A stretch of 64,000 nucleotides of DNA, taken from CAIWHR01 sp963726765 (GTDB lineage Bacteria; Pseudomonadota; Gammaproteobacteria; Burkholderiales; Casimicrobiaceae). Where the stretch lies: the NCBI GenBank assembly GCA_963726765.1, contig CAVSDH010000006.1, forward strand, positions 576,319 through 640,318, in the 5' to 3' direction. Position 1 is the stretch's first letter, and each line of letters opens with the position of its first letter. The notes below the pieces were generated by a model. It was given only the letters and a program-made list of their open reading frames with translations, ran no database searches and was not told the DNA's origin. Below, piece by piece: positions 8,935 through 17,591 of the stretch. The position numbers were made by a program, and so were the translations under genes.

Positions 8935-10266
8935 TCATCCGTCGCGCCGCCAGCGCGCCTCGCCCATCACGTAGGTCGCCGCGACCGCCCGGTCGTCGCC
9001 CAGCATCATCAGCACGAACAGCGCTTCGACGAGACCCTCGGCATGCGACATGCGGCGCGCCATGAGCGGCGTCGCCGCCGGATCCAGCACGACGAAATCG
9101 GCCGGCTTCCCGGGCGCGAAATTGCCGAGCCGATCCTCCTCGCCCAGCGCGCGCGCGCCGCCCAGCGTCGCGAGGTAGAACGCGCGCAGCGGCGACAGCC
9201 TCTGCTTCGCAAGCTGCGCAACCTTGTAGCTCTCGGCGAGCGTGCGCAGCATCGAGAAGCTCGTGCCGCCGCCGACGTCGGTGCCGATGCCCACCGCGAT
9301 GGCGTGCTCCCTCGCGGCATCGAGATCGAAAAGTCCGCTGCCCAGAAAGAGGTTCGACGTCGCGCAGAACGACATCGCGGCGCCGCTCTCGGCCATCCGC
9401 CGCCGGTCGACCGCGTCGAGGTGGATGCAGTGGGCGAAGACGGCGCCGCGGCGCAGCAGACCGCATTGGTCGTAGACGTCGAGGTAGCTGCGACTCCTGG
9501 GAAAGAGCTCGGCGACCCAGCGCACCTCGTCCATGTTCTCCGCGACGTGCGTCTGCATCAGCACGCCCGGATGCTCGTCCAGCAGGCGTCCGGCGAGCTC
9601 GAGCTGACGATCCGTCGACGTCGGCGCGAACCGCGGCGTCACCGCATACAGCAGGCGGCCGTGCCCATGCCAGCGTTCGATCAGCGCCGCGCTCTGCGCG
9701 TACCCCGATTCCGCGGTGTCGCGCAGGAATTCCGGGCAGTTGCGGTCCATCAGCACCTTGCCCGCCGCGATGCACATCGCCCGCGACGAGGCCTCGGCGA
9801 AGATCGCGTCGACCGACTCCGGATGCACCGTCGCAAAGACCAGCGCGCTCGTCGTGCCGTTGCGCAGGAGCTCGTCCAGGAAGAACGAAGCGACGTCGCG
9901 CGCATGGGCCGGATCGGAAAAGCGGCGCTCGGTCGGAAACGTGTAGCGCTCGAGCCATTCGAGGAGCTGCTCGCCGTACGACGCGATGATGTCGGACTGC
10001 GGATAGTGGACGTGCGTGTCGATGAAACCGGGAAGGATCAGCTTGTCCGTGAATTCGACGACCGGCGTCTCCGCCGGCAGCGCACCGCGGACGTCCGTCC
10101 AGTTGCCGGTCGACTGAACTCGGCCGTCGCGCACGACGAGCACGCCGTCGTCGAGAAAAACGTGCGCGCGTTCGCCCGCCGTCGCGGGATCGTCGAGGAA
10201 ATGGAGAAGCCGGCCGCGAAACGCGGTGACGCCGGACGCGGGGGCGGTCCCCGCCAACGCGGTCAT
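8935..10266 (-). CDS. guaD: guanine deaminase
   Basis: Zinc amidohydrolase converting guanine to xanthine and ammonia (443 aa). Metal-binding motifs are visible in order: PGFIDTHVHYPQ near residue 75, QTHVAENMDEV near 240, HCIHLD near 280 and GIGTDVGGGTSFSM near 325, the last being characteristic of guanine deaminases. The start ATG at 10266 overlaps the puuD stop by 4 nt (ATGA), fixing the start; the longer frame into puuD is a shadow. The C-terminus returns to the composite beta domain (NFAPGKPADFVVLDP). It feeds xanthine to the XdhAB enzyme encoded upstream. Confidence 0.95.
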   Translation of the reverse strand: MTALAGTAPASGVTAFRGRLLHFLDDPATAGERAHVFLDDGVLVVRDGRVQSTGNWTDVRGALPAETPVVEFTDKLILPGFIDTHVHYPQSDIIASYGEQLLEWLERYTFPTERRFSDPAHARDVASFFLDELLRNGTTSALVFATVHPESVDAIFAEASSRAMCIAAGKVLMDRNCPEFLRDTAESGYAQSAALIERWHGHGRLLYAVTPRFAPTSTDRQLELAGRLLDEHPGVLMQTHVAENMDEVRWVAELFPRSRSYLDVYDQCGLLRRGAVFAHCIHLDAVDRRRMAESGAAMSFCATSNLFLGSGLFDLDAAREHAIAVGIGTDVGGGTSFSMLRTLAESYKVAQLAKQRLSPLRAFYLATLGGARALGEEDRLGNFAPGKPADFVVLDPAATPLMARRMSHAEGLVEALFVLMMLGDDRAVAATYVMGEARWRRDG

Positions 10267-11453
10267 CGGGTCGTCGCGCCCTGAGCAGCCCAGCCGGCGA
10301 TCAGCGCGCGCTCGTCGTCGGTCATCTGCGTCAGGTTGCCGATCGGCATGTATCGATTGGCCACGGTTTCGCCGATCTTGGCCGCGTGCAAGGCGATCTG
10401 GTCGGGCGTCTCGAGAATCACGCCCTTGGGAGGCTGCGCGAACCCGTCCTGCCTGGGCTGCGCCGCGTGGCACGGGACGCAGCGCAGCGCAATCACGCTC
10501 TGCACCTGCGTCATTGCGACCACGGTTCCGCCCGGCTGCGCACCGCGCGGCGCAATGGCCACCGCAACTCCCGCCAGCAGCACGCACGCGGCGATCGGCA
10601 GCCATGCCCTGGCGTTGCCCTTGTGGCGCAAGACGAAGTACTGCCGGATCAGCACGCCCGCGAGCATCACCAGCGCCAGCACGGCCCACGCGTACGGATG
10701 CCCGTACGTCATCGGGTAGTGATTGCTGATCATGACGAACAGCACCGGCAGCGTGAAGTACGTGTTGTGCACCGAGCGCTGCTTGCCCGCCAGTCCCGGC
10801 GCGGGATCGGGCTCCCGTCCGGCGAGGATGTCGTCGACCATCCGCTTCTGGCCCGGAATGATCACGAAGAATACGTTCGCCACCATGATGGTGCCGAGCA
10901 TGACGCCGACGTGCAGATACGCCGCACGGGCGCTGAACACGTGCACGAGTCCCCAGCACATTGCGACGACGAAGGCGAACACGAGCGCGGCGAGCAGGTT
11001 CTCCCTGCCCCGCAGGAGCCGGCAAAGCCCGTTGTAGACGAGCCAGCCGCCGGCGATGACCACGACGCTGATCGCAACGCCGGTGCCGGGTGCAATGTCG
11101 AGCACGCTTCGGTCGACGAGCCACGTCGACGCGCCGAACCAGTAGATGATCGCGAGGAGCGCCATGCCCGAAAGCCACGTCGTGTAGGCCTCCCACTTCG
11201 ACCAGTGCAGGTTGTCGGAAAGCGGTTCGCCTTTCGGGCCGGTCGGGAATTTCTGGCTGACGTAGAACCCGCCGCCGTGAACGGCCCACAGCTCGCCGAA
11301 CACGCCTCGATCGCGGTCCGCGGCCTTCTTCGGAGGGGACAGCGAGTTGTCCAGCATGACGAAGTAGAACGACGCGCCGATCCACGCGATGCCGGTGACG
11401 AGGTGCAGCCAGCGCACCAGCAGGTTGAGCCAATCGAGAAGGTAGGCGTCCAT
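10263..11453 (-). CDS. puuD: PuuD-type membrane urate oxidase with C-terminal cytochrome c domain
   Basis: Integral membrane urate hydroxylase (396 aa) converting urate to 5-hydroxyisourate. Roughly eight hydrophobic helices fill residues 10-310, beginning with LLVRWLHLVTGIAWIGASFY, the hallmark of the PuuD urate-hydroxylase family. A C-terminal cytochrome c domain carries a C325-x2-C328-H329 haem site and a likely axial Met369 in a NRYMPIGN-like context. Electrons probably go to the respiratory chain, unlike soluble cofactor-free uricase, which makes hydrogen peroxide. It is coupled to guaD. Product hydrolysis would be done by UraH and UraD encoded at 21519 and 23925. Confidence 0.93.
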   Translation of the reverse strand: MDAYLLDWLNLLVRWLHLVTGIAWIGASFYFVMLDNSLSPPKKAADRDRGVFGELWAVHGGGFYVSQKFPTGPKGEPLSDNLHWSKWEAYTTWLSGMALLAIIYWFGASTWLVDRSVLDIAPGTGVAISVVVIAGGWLVYNGLCRLLRGRENLLAALVFAFVVAMCWGLVHVFSARAAYLHVGVMLGTIMVANVFFVIIPGQKRMVDDILAGREPDPAPGLAGKQRSVHNTYFTLPVLFVMISNHYPMTYGHPYAWAVLALVMLAGVLIRQYFVLRHKGNARAWLPIAACVLLAGVAVAIAPRGAQPGGTVVAMTQVQSVIALRCVPCHAAQPRQDGFAQPPKGVILETPDQIALHAAKIGETVANRYMPIGNLTQMTDDERALIAGWAAQGATTR

Positions 11454-11582
11454 GGTCAGGGGCCATTCACCCTATGTTCGCGACATGTGCTGCGTCGGAT
11501 CCAGCCGGAGCGCAGGCGCGCGCCGGATCACGCCGGACCGGAAGCGTTGCGCCTCCCGGTCCGGGTTGCCTTCGAGGGCCGG

Positions 11583-12689
11583 TTACTTCTTGGGCAGCTT
11601 GCTCGCGACGCCCTCGACGTAGTAATCCATCTTGTTGAGCTCGTCGTCCGACAGCGTCTTGCCCGCGGCGGCGCGCTCCTTGCCGTCCTGGTCCTTGACC
11701 GGTCCCGCGAACGGATGGAACGTGCCCGCCTTGAGGCCGGCCTCGAGCTTGACGATCGACTCCTTGAGATCGGCGGGTATCGCGGCATTGAGCGGCGCCA
11801 GCTTGATCATCCCTTCCTTGTAGCCGCCCCAGCTCGTCGTCGGTTTCCACGTCCCGGCGATCACCTCCTGCACCTGTTTCGTGTAGAAGTCGCCCCACTG
11901 GTGGGTCGTCGCGGTGAGCTGCGTCTTCGGACCGTATTTCGACATGTCGGAGTGGTAGCCGAACGACCACTTGCCCTTCTCTTCCGCGGCCTGCACGACG
12001 GCGGTCGAGTCCGTGTGGTGCGTGACGACGTCCGCGCCCTGCGAGATCAGCGTCAGCGCCGCCTCGCGCTCCTTGCCCGGGTCGTACCACGAATTGACCC
12101 AGATCACGCGCACTTCGGCTTTCGGATTCACGCTGCGCGCGCCGCGTGCGAACGCGTTGATCCCCTGCAGCACTTCGGGAATCGGAAACGCGGCGACATA
12201 GCCCAGGATGTTGGACTTCGTCATCTTGCCCGCGATCACGCCGGTCAGGTAGCGCCCCTCGTAGAAGCGGGCGTTGTAGTTGCCGAAGTTCGGCCCGGAC
12301 TTGTACCCGGTCGCATGCATGAAGTCGACCTTCGGGAACTGCTTCGCGACCTTCTCCGTCGGGTTCATGTAACCGAAGCTCGTCGTGAAGATGATCGCAT
12401 TGCCGCTTTGCGCGAGCTCGCGGATGACGCGCTCGGCGTCGGCGCCCTCCTCGACCTTGTCGACGTACTTCGTCTGCACCTTGCTGCCCAGGGCCGCTTC
12501 CATCTGCTTGCGTCCCTGGTCGTGCTGGAACGTCCATCCGGCATCGCCGATCGGGCTCACGTACACGAACCCGACCTTGACCGGCGCCTGCGCCGGCGTC
12601 TGTGCGACGCCCAGACCCGCCCACGCACCCAACAGCACCGTTCCCGCGCACGCGCTGACGGCTCTCATCCACGACTTGCGATCGAACAT
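11583..12689 (-). CDS. BMP-family ABC transporter substrate-binding protein
   Basis: Periplasmic binding protein of the basic membrane protein (PnrA/NupA-like) family, 368 aa, with a signal peptide ending near V-A-Q (residue 30). The family signatures VGFVYVSPIGDAGWTFQHDQ and GRYLTGVIAGKMTKSNILGY are clear, as is VVTHHTDSTAVVQAAEEKG. The start at 12689 follows an AGGAG ribosome site at about 7 nt spacing. Together with the two permeases and the ATPase at 12866-16436 it forms a complete importer. BMP-type systems generally import purine nucleosides or related compounds; in this purine-catabolic cluster, uptake of a purine base, nucleoside, urate or allantoin is likely but the ligand is not visible. 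Confidence 0.92.
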   Translation of the reverse strand: MFDRKSWMRAVSACAGTVLLGAWAGLGVAQTPAQAPVKVGFVYVSPIGDAGWTFQHDQGRKQMEAALGSKVQTKYVDKVEEGADAERVIRELAQSGNAIIFTTSFGYMNPTEKVAKQFPKVDFMHATGYKSGPNFGNYNARFYEGRYLTGVIAGKMTKSNILGYVAAFPIPEVLQGINAFARGARSVNPKAEVRVIWVNSWYDPGKEREAALTLISQGADVVTHHTDSTAVVQAAEEKGKWSFGYHSDMSKYGPKTQLTATTHQWGDFYTKQVQEVIAGTWKPTTSWGGYKEGMIKLAPLNAAIPADLKESIVKLEAGLKAGTFHPFAGPVKDQDGKERAAAGKTLSDDELNKMDYYVEGVASKLPKK

Positions 12690-12865
12690 CGTCTTCTCCT
12701 GATAGTTCGGTGCCCTGCTCCCCGGCTGACGGGCAGGCAGATCCACAAGAGGCGCCCCCGAATCGCCCGCGGCCGGCGCCCCGACCCACCGCGTGCCTCC
12801 CCTTCCCTTCCCGCACCCACCCAACGCGCGATTATGCCGCGGCCGGATCCTCCCCGCTCTCCCCG

Positions 12866-13792
12866 CTAGTCCGGCCGATAGGGCTGCCCGAGCGACACCG
12901 GCGAATTCAACCGGATGGTCTGCACGTTGCGCGAGATCACCACGAGCACGATGATCGTGGCCCAGTAGGGCAGCGACGACAGGAACTGCGACGGAATCTC
13001 GATCTGCGCGCCCGAACCCTGCAGGAAGAGCTGCGTGATCATCACGCCGCCGAACAGGTACGCGCCCACGAGCACGCGCAGCGGCCGCCACGTGGCGAAA
13101 ACGACCAGCGCCAGCGCGATCCAGCCCCGTCCCGCCACCATGCCTTCGACCCACAACGGCGTGTAATAGACCGAAAGGAACGCGCCGCCCACGCCGGCCA
13201 TCGCCCCGCCGAATATCGTCGCCAGATAACGGATGCGGATCACCGGATAGCCGATCGAGTGCGCCGACGTCGGCGATTCGCCCACGGCGCGGAGGACAAG
13301 GCCCGCGCGCGACCGGTAGAGAAACCATCCGATGGCGGCGAAGAGCAGCCACGAGAGGTAAACAAGCGACTGCTGGTCGAACAGCGCGGGCCCGATCATC
13401 GGGATATCGGCGAGCAGCGGTATCCGGATCGACGGCACGGCGAGCATCGTCGCCGATTCGTACGGCTTGCCGATGAACGCGGACAGCCCGACACCGAAGA
13501 TCGACAACGCGAGCCCGGAGGCGACCTGGTTCGCCATCATCGTCAGCGTAAGGAACGCGAAGATGAGACTCATCGCGGCGCCGGCCAGCATGCCGGCCAT
13601 GACACCGGCCCACGCGCTGCCGGAGTCGTGGGCAACGGCGAACGCGGCAACGGCGCCGACCGACATGATGCCTTCGGCGCCGAGGTTCAGCACGCCGGAC
13701 TTCTCGGTGACGAGCTCGCCAAGCGCGGTGATGATGAGCGGCGTCCCGGCGACGATCGTCGCGAAGAGCATCGCGGTGAGGATGTTGTCCAT
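12866..13792 (-). CDS. ABC transporter permease (nucleoside/purine-type, second subunit)
   Basis: Membrane permease of the branched-chain / nucleoside (BPD_transp_2) family, 308 aa, with about eight or nine hydrophobic helices. GVLNLGAEGIMSVGAVAAF near residue 35 and the EAA-like SPTSAHSIGYPVIRIRYLAT segment near residue 190 match the smaller, NupQ/YufQ-like permease of purine nucleoside importers. It starts 11 nt after the stop of the other permease and is probably in one operon with the ATPase and the binding protein. A 176-bp gap separates it from the binding-protein gene. Confidence 0.9.
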   Translation of the reverse strand: MDNILTAMLFATIVAGTPLIITALGELVTEKSGVLNLGAEGIMSVGAVAAFAVAHDSGSAWAGVMAGMLAGAAMSLIFAFLTLTMMANQVASGLALSIFGVGLSAFIGKPYESATMLAVPSIRIPLLADIPMIGPALFDQQSLVYLSWLLFAAIGWFLYRSRAGLVLRAVGESPTSAHSIGYPVIRIRYLATIFGGAMAGVGGAFLSVYYTPLWVEGMVAGRGWIALALVVFATWRPLRVLVGAYLFGGVMITQLFLQGSGAQIEIPSQFLSSLPYWATIIVLVVISRNVQTIRLNSPVSLGQPYRPD

Positions 13793-13803
13793 TCAGGGCC
13801 CGC

Positions 13804-14871
13804 TCACGCGATTTTCGCCGCCGCGCGGCGCAGCCGATACTGGATGAACACGTCGGAACCGAGGAGAAAGAAGAGCAGCATTCCCTGGAACACCTTGGAG
13901 ATCGACGACGGCAGGTTCATGTATTGCTGGGCCTGCTCACCGCCGATGAAGAGCAGCGCCATCAGCAGGCTCGCGAAGAAGATGCCGACCGGGTTGAGGC
14001 GCCCGACGAAGGCGACGATGATCGCCGCGAATCCGTAGCCGCTGCTGATCTTGTCGGTGAGCTGCCCCACGGGGCCCGCGACCTCGGCCATCCCGGCGAC
14101 TCCTGCGGCAGCGCCGCCCGCGAGAAGCCCTATCCAGACCATGCCGACGGCGGAGAATCCGGCGTATCGCGCAGCGGCTGCCGATTCGCCCGCGACGCGC
14201 ATCTTGAAGCCGGCGTAGCTCTTCTGCATGAACACGTACCCCGCCGCCAGCACGGCGAGCGCGATCACAAAGGCGAAATTGAGCCGCGTTCCCTCGATCA
14301 GCATCGGCAGCAGTGCTGCGTCCGCGAAAGTCTCCGTCTGGGGAAAATTGAATCCGGCCGGATCCTTCCACGGCCCGAAGACGAGCCATGAGACCGCAAG
14401 CTGCGCGATGTAGACCAGCATCAGCGACGTCAGGATCTCGTTTGCGTTGAATTTCGTCTTGAGGAGTGCCGGAATCGACGCCCACAGCGCGCCGCCGATC
14501 GCTCCCGCGACCACCATTGCGGGGAGCAGAAGCACGCTTTCCGTGGTGCGGAAGGCGAGGGCGACGCCGGTCGCCGCGACGGCCCCCATCAGGAACTGCC
14601 CTTCCGCTCCGATGTTCCAGACGTTGGCGCGGAATCCGACGGCGAGGCCGACCGCGATCAGCATCAGCGGCGTCGCCTTCAGCAGCAGCTCGGTGACCGC
14701 GTTGAGGTCGCGCACCGGATTCAGGAAGAAGATGCGAAATCCCTCCACCGGACTCTTCCCGAGCGCCGAGAACACGAGCATTCCGCCCACGAGCGTCAGA
14801 AGGACGGCGATCGCCGGCGACGCGTAGCGCATCGCATTCGAGGCTTCCGGCCGGGACTCAAGCTTCCACAT
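13804..14871 (-). CDS. ABC transporter permease (nucleoside/purine-type, first subunit)
   Basis: Larger permease of the same importer (355 aa, NupP/YufP-like). Features include GFRANVWNIGAEGQFLMGAV near residue 83, which is diagnostic of the family, LKTKFNANEILTSLMLVYIA near 137, and the cytoplasmic coupling segment MRVAGESAAAARYAGFS near 222. Its start ATG at 14871 overlaps the true end of the ATPase gene (14858) by 14 nt, giving tight translational coupling. Membrane-embedded; pairs with the 12866-13792 product. Confidence 0.91.
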   Translation of the reverse strand: MWKLESRPEASNAMRYASPAIAVLLTLVGGMLVFSALGKSPVEGFRIFFLNPVRDLNAVTELLLKATPLMLIAVGLAVGFRANVWNIGAEGQFLMGAVAATGVALAFRTTESVLLLPAMVVAGAIGGALWASIPALLKTKFNANEILTSLMLVYIAQLAVSWLVFGPWKDPAGFNFPQTETFADAALLPMLIEGTRLNFAFVIALAVLAAGYVFMQKSYAGFKMRVAGESAAAARYAGFSAVGMVWIGLLAGGAAAGVAGMAEVAGPVGQLTDKISSGYGFAAIIVAFVGRLNPVGIFFASLLMALLFIGGEQAQQYMNLPSSISKVFQGMLLFFLLGSDVFIQYRLRRAAAKIA

Positions 14872-16436
14872 TTGCCGCTTCCGTCGTCCCCTGCGCGCCC
14901 GGCCACATGCCGCTCATCCACACGCCGATTTCCTCGACATTGGTTTCCGCCGCGCGTTTGGCAGGCGACAGGCGCCCCTTGGCGATCACAGCGACTCGAT
15001 CGCAGATTTCGAACAGCTCGTCCAGTTCCTCCGAAATGACGAGGACCGCGCAGCCCTCGTTCCTGAGGTCGATGATCGCCTGGCGGATGAAGGCGGCGGC
15101 ACCGACGTCGACACCCCACGTGGGCTGCGCGACGATCAGCACCTTCGGATCCTGCATGATCTCGCGGCCGACGATGAACTTCTGCAGGTTGCCGCCCGAG
15201 AGCGAGCGCGCCTGCGCCTGCGGTCCGCCGCACTTCACGTTGTAGCGCTCGATGCACAGGGCGGCGAAGGCGCGCGCGGCCGCCGAAGTCGAGCAGCGAC
15301 CGCTTGAGAAAGCCACGCGTCCGCGCCGCGGTGAGGATCGCATTTTCGGAAAGCGACATCGACGGCACCGCGCCGCGCCCCAGCCGCTCCTCCGGCACGA
15401 AACAAAGCCCCAGCCTCCGTCGTCGACCCGGTGACACGCGGCCCGCATCGAAACCGCAGATGCGCACGGGGAATTTCTCGGCCAGCGGCGACTCTCCCGA
15501 AAGAGCGTAGAGCAGCTCCTGCTGGCCGTTCCCCGAGACGCCGGCGATGCCCACGATCTCTCCCGAACGCACTTCCAGGCGAAGATCCTTGAGATCGGTG
15601 CCGAAAGGGTCGTCCGCCGCGTGCGAAAGCCCTGCGAGCTCGAGGCGCACCTCGCCGCCCTCCCGGGCGGCCGCATGCTCGCACACCGGCAGGTCCTTGC
15701 CGATCATGAGGCGCGCCATCGATTTCGGCGTTTCCTGCGCAGGCACGCAATGACCGGTCACCTTGCCTCCGCGCAGCACGGTGGCCGTGTGGCAGAGCTC
15801 CTGGATCTCGTCCAGCTTGTGGCTGATGTAGAGGATCGAGCAGCCTTCGGACGCGAGCTGACGCAGCGTTTCGAACAGCTTGCGCACCGCCTGCGGCGTC
15901 AGCACCGACGTCGGCTCGTCCATGATGAGGAGCTTCGGCGACTGCAGCAGGCAGCGGATGATTTCCACGCGCTGCCGCTCGCCTACGGAAAGCGAATGCA
16001 CGTTGCGGCGCGGATCGACCGGCAACCCGTACTTGTCGGACACCTGGCGGATGCGCGTCGAGAGCAGGGCAAGATCCGGCCGGCCCGGCAGCGCGAGCGC
16101 GACGTTCTGGACCACGGACAGCGTTTCGAACAGCGAGAAGTGCTGGAAGACCATCCCAATGCCGAGCTCACGGGCGTGCGCCGGGTTCGCGACAGCCACG
16201 ACATTGCCCTCCCAGCGCATCTCGCCGCGGTCGGGTCTCACCACGCCGTAGATCATCTTCATCAGCGTGCTCTTGCCCGCACCGTTCTCGCCCAGCACGG
16301 CGTGGATCTCCCCGGGCATCACCGTGAGGTCGACATTCTCGTTGGCGATGACGGAGGGATAGATCTTGGTGATGCCGGCGAGCGCGAGCCGCGGCGTCGC
16401 GCCGCCAGCCTGCGTTCCGGATCGCCCGTCCGTCAT
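14858..16436 (-). CDS. duplicated-domain ABC ATPase of the nucleoside/purine importer (single frame shift)
   Basis: Two-domain sugar/nucleoside-type ATPase. The first domain has Walker A GENGAGKST near residue 50, signature LSVGERQRVEI and Walker B LLIMDEPTSVL. The second has the usual degenerate Walker A (AGVSGNGQQEL) and an intact signature LSGGNLQKFIVGREIM. The frame breaks between the domains after SLLDFGG; deleting one base in the GGCC at 15278-15281 continues into A-R-A-F-A-A-L-C-I-E-R-Y-N-V-K-C and on to a TGA at 14858. The corrected product is 525 aa, the normal length. The frame intact on both sides suggests a sequencing or assembly error. Confidence 0.87.
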
Positions 16437-16499
16437 TTCGTGCTCCCCCCGTCCACCCGTCGTTGACGGATCAATTTGTCTCGCGGTCGCGCAATGGCG

Positions 16500-17591
16500 T
16501 CAGCCGTTGACTGCCGCGTCGTCCACGCCACGCCCTGCCATCCGCTGTTCCCTGACCTGCAGCAATTGCGCCGCGACGGCGATCGCGATCGTCGCCGGTT
16601 CCTTGCCCTTGATCCCCGCCACGCCGATCGGACAGATCATGTCGGCGAAGCGCGCCGACGGGATGCCGCGTTGTCGCCATCCGACGCTCGAACTGCGTTC
16701 GCTTCGTCATGGAGCCGATCAGGCCGAAGTACGCGAACCCGCCTCGCTGCAGAATGGCTTCGGCGAGGGTCTGGTCGAGCGTGTGGCTGTGCGTCATGAC
16801 GAGGAAATACGCCCCCTGCGGAGCCGAATCGACTTCCGCCTCCGGCGCGTCCGTGACGACGACGGTGACGTTGCCGGGAACTTCGTCAGGGAATCTCGGA
16901 TTCGCGTCCGTCGACCCAGGTCACGCGGCAGGGAATTCGGGCGAGCAGCTCGACCAGCGCGCGGCCGACGTGTCCGGCGCCGAACAGCACGAGGTGAAAG
17001 CCCACATCGCGCAACGGATCGAGAAAGACGAGCGCATCGGCGCCGTCGTTGTCCGTCGAAAATCGCGCGAGCCGCGCGCCATCGCGGGTCGCGAGCAAGG
17101 TCCGCGCGGCATCGACGACGCGCGCCTGCAGCGCAGCATCGTCGAAAGTACCATCGACGGCGTCGGCGGTGACGATGATCCGCCCTGTCCGCATCGTCGA
17201 CGGCCGAGCGGTCCGCCAGCGAGGCGACGACGGCCGTGACGCCTGCGCGTCGCAATCCGGCAAGCGCTCCGACCCATCCAGCCTTCGCCTCGACCGGCTC
17301 GAACAGCAGATTGACGAGTCCGCCGCAGCACTGACCGAGGCTCGCGCCCAGCGGGAAGCGGCGCATTTCGCCTACCTGTGCGCCGGCCCCGGCGAGCATG
17401 TCGCGCGCGATGCCGATCGCCGAGAACTCGAGGTGCCCGCCGCCGATCGTGCCGTCAACGCCGGCGGACGTCACGACCATCCGGGTGCCCGGGCCCCTCG
17501 GGACCGAGCCCTTTGCCGACACGACGCTCACGAGCACCGCGGACTCGCCGCGGACACGATGGCGCTGAAGCGCGTCGAGCCAGTCGCTCAC
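16500..17591 (-). CDS. xdhC: XdhC-family molybdenum cofactor insertion protein (three frame shifts)
   Basis: XdhC binds and sulfurates the molybdenum cofactor and inserts it into xanthine dehydrogenase. Its start at 17591 overlaps the xdhB stop by 4 nt. The N-terminal part contains VVSAKGSVPRGPGTRMVV and GGGHLEFSA; the Rossmann part contains LVLFGAGHVGRALVELL; then come VMTHSHTLD, FAYFGLIGS and CPIGVAGIKGKEPATIAIAV. Reading the protein requires three single-base removals: near 17188-17198, in the GGG at 16889-16891 and near 16676-16684. The corrected product is 362 aa, ending at the TGA 16500-16502. All three gaps rejoin family sequence exactly. Either the assembly is wrong or the gene is recently broken; the first is more likely. 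Confidence 0.83.

Noticed and set aside
8935..11466. A single large guanine deaminase-like protein of 843 aa
   Set aside because: The N-terminal half is antisense-frame shadow of puuD; guaD starts at 10266 with an ATGA overlap.
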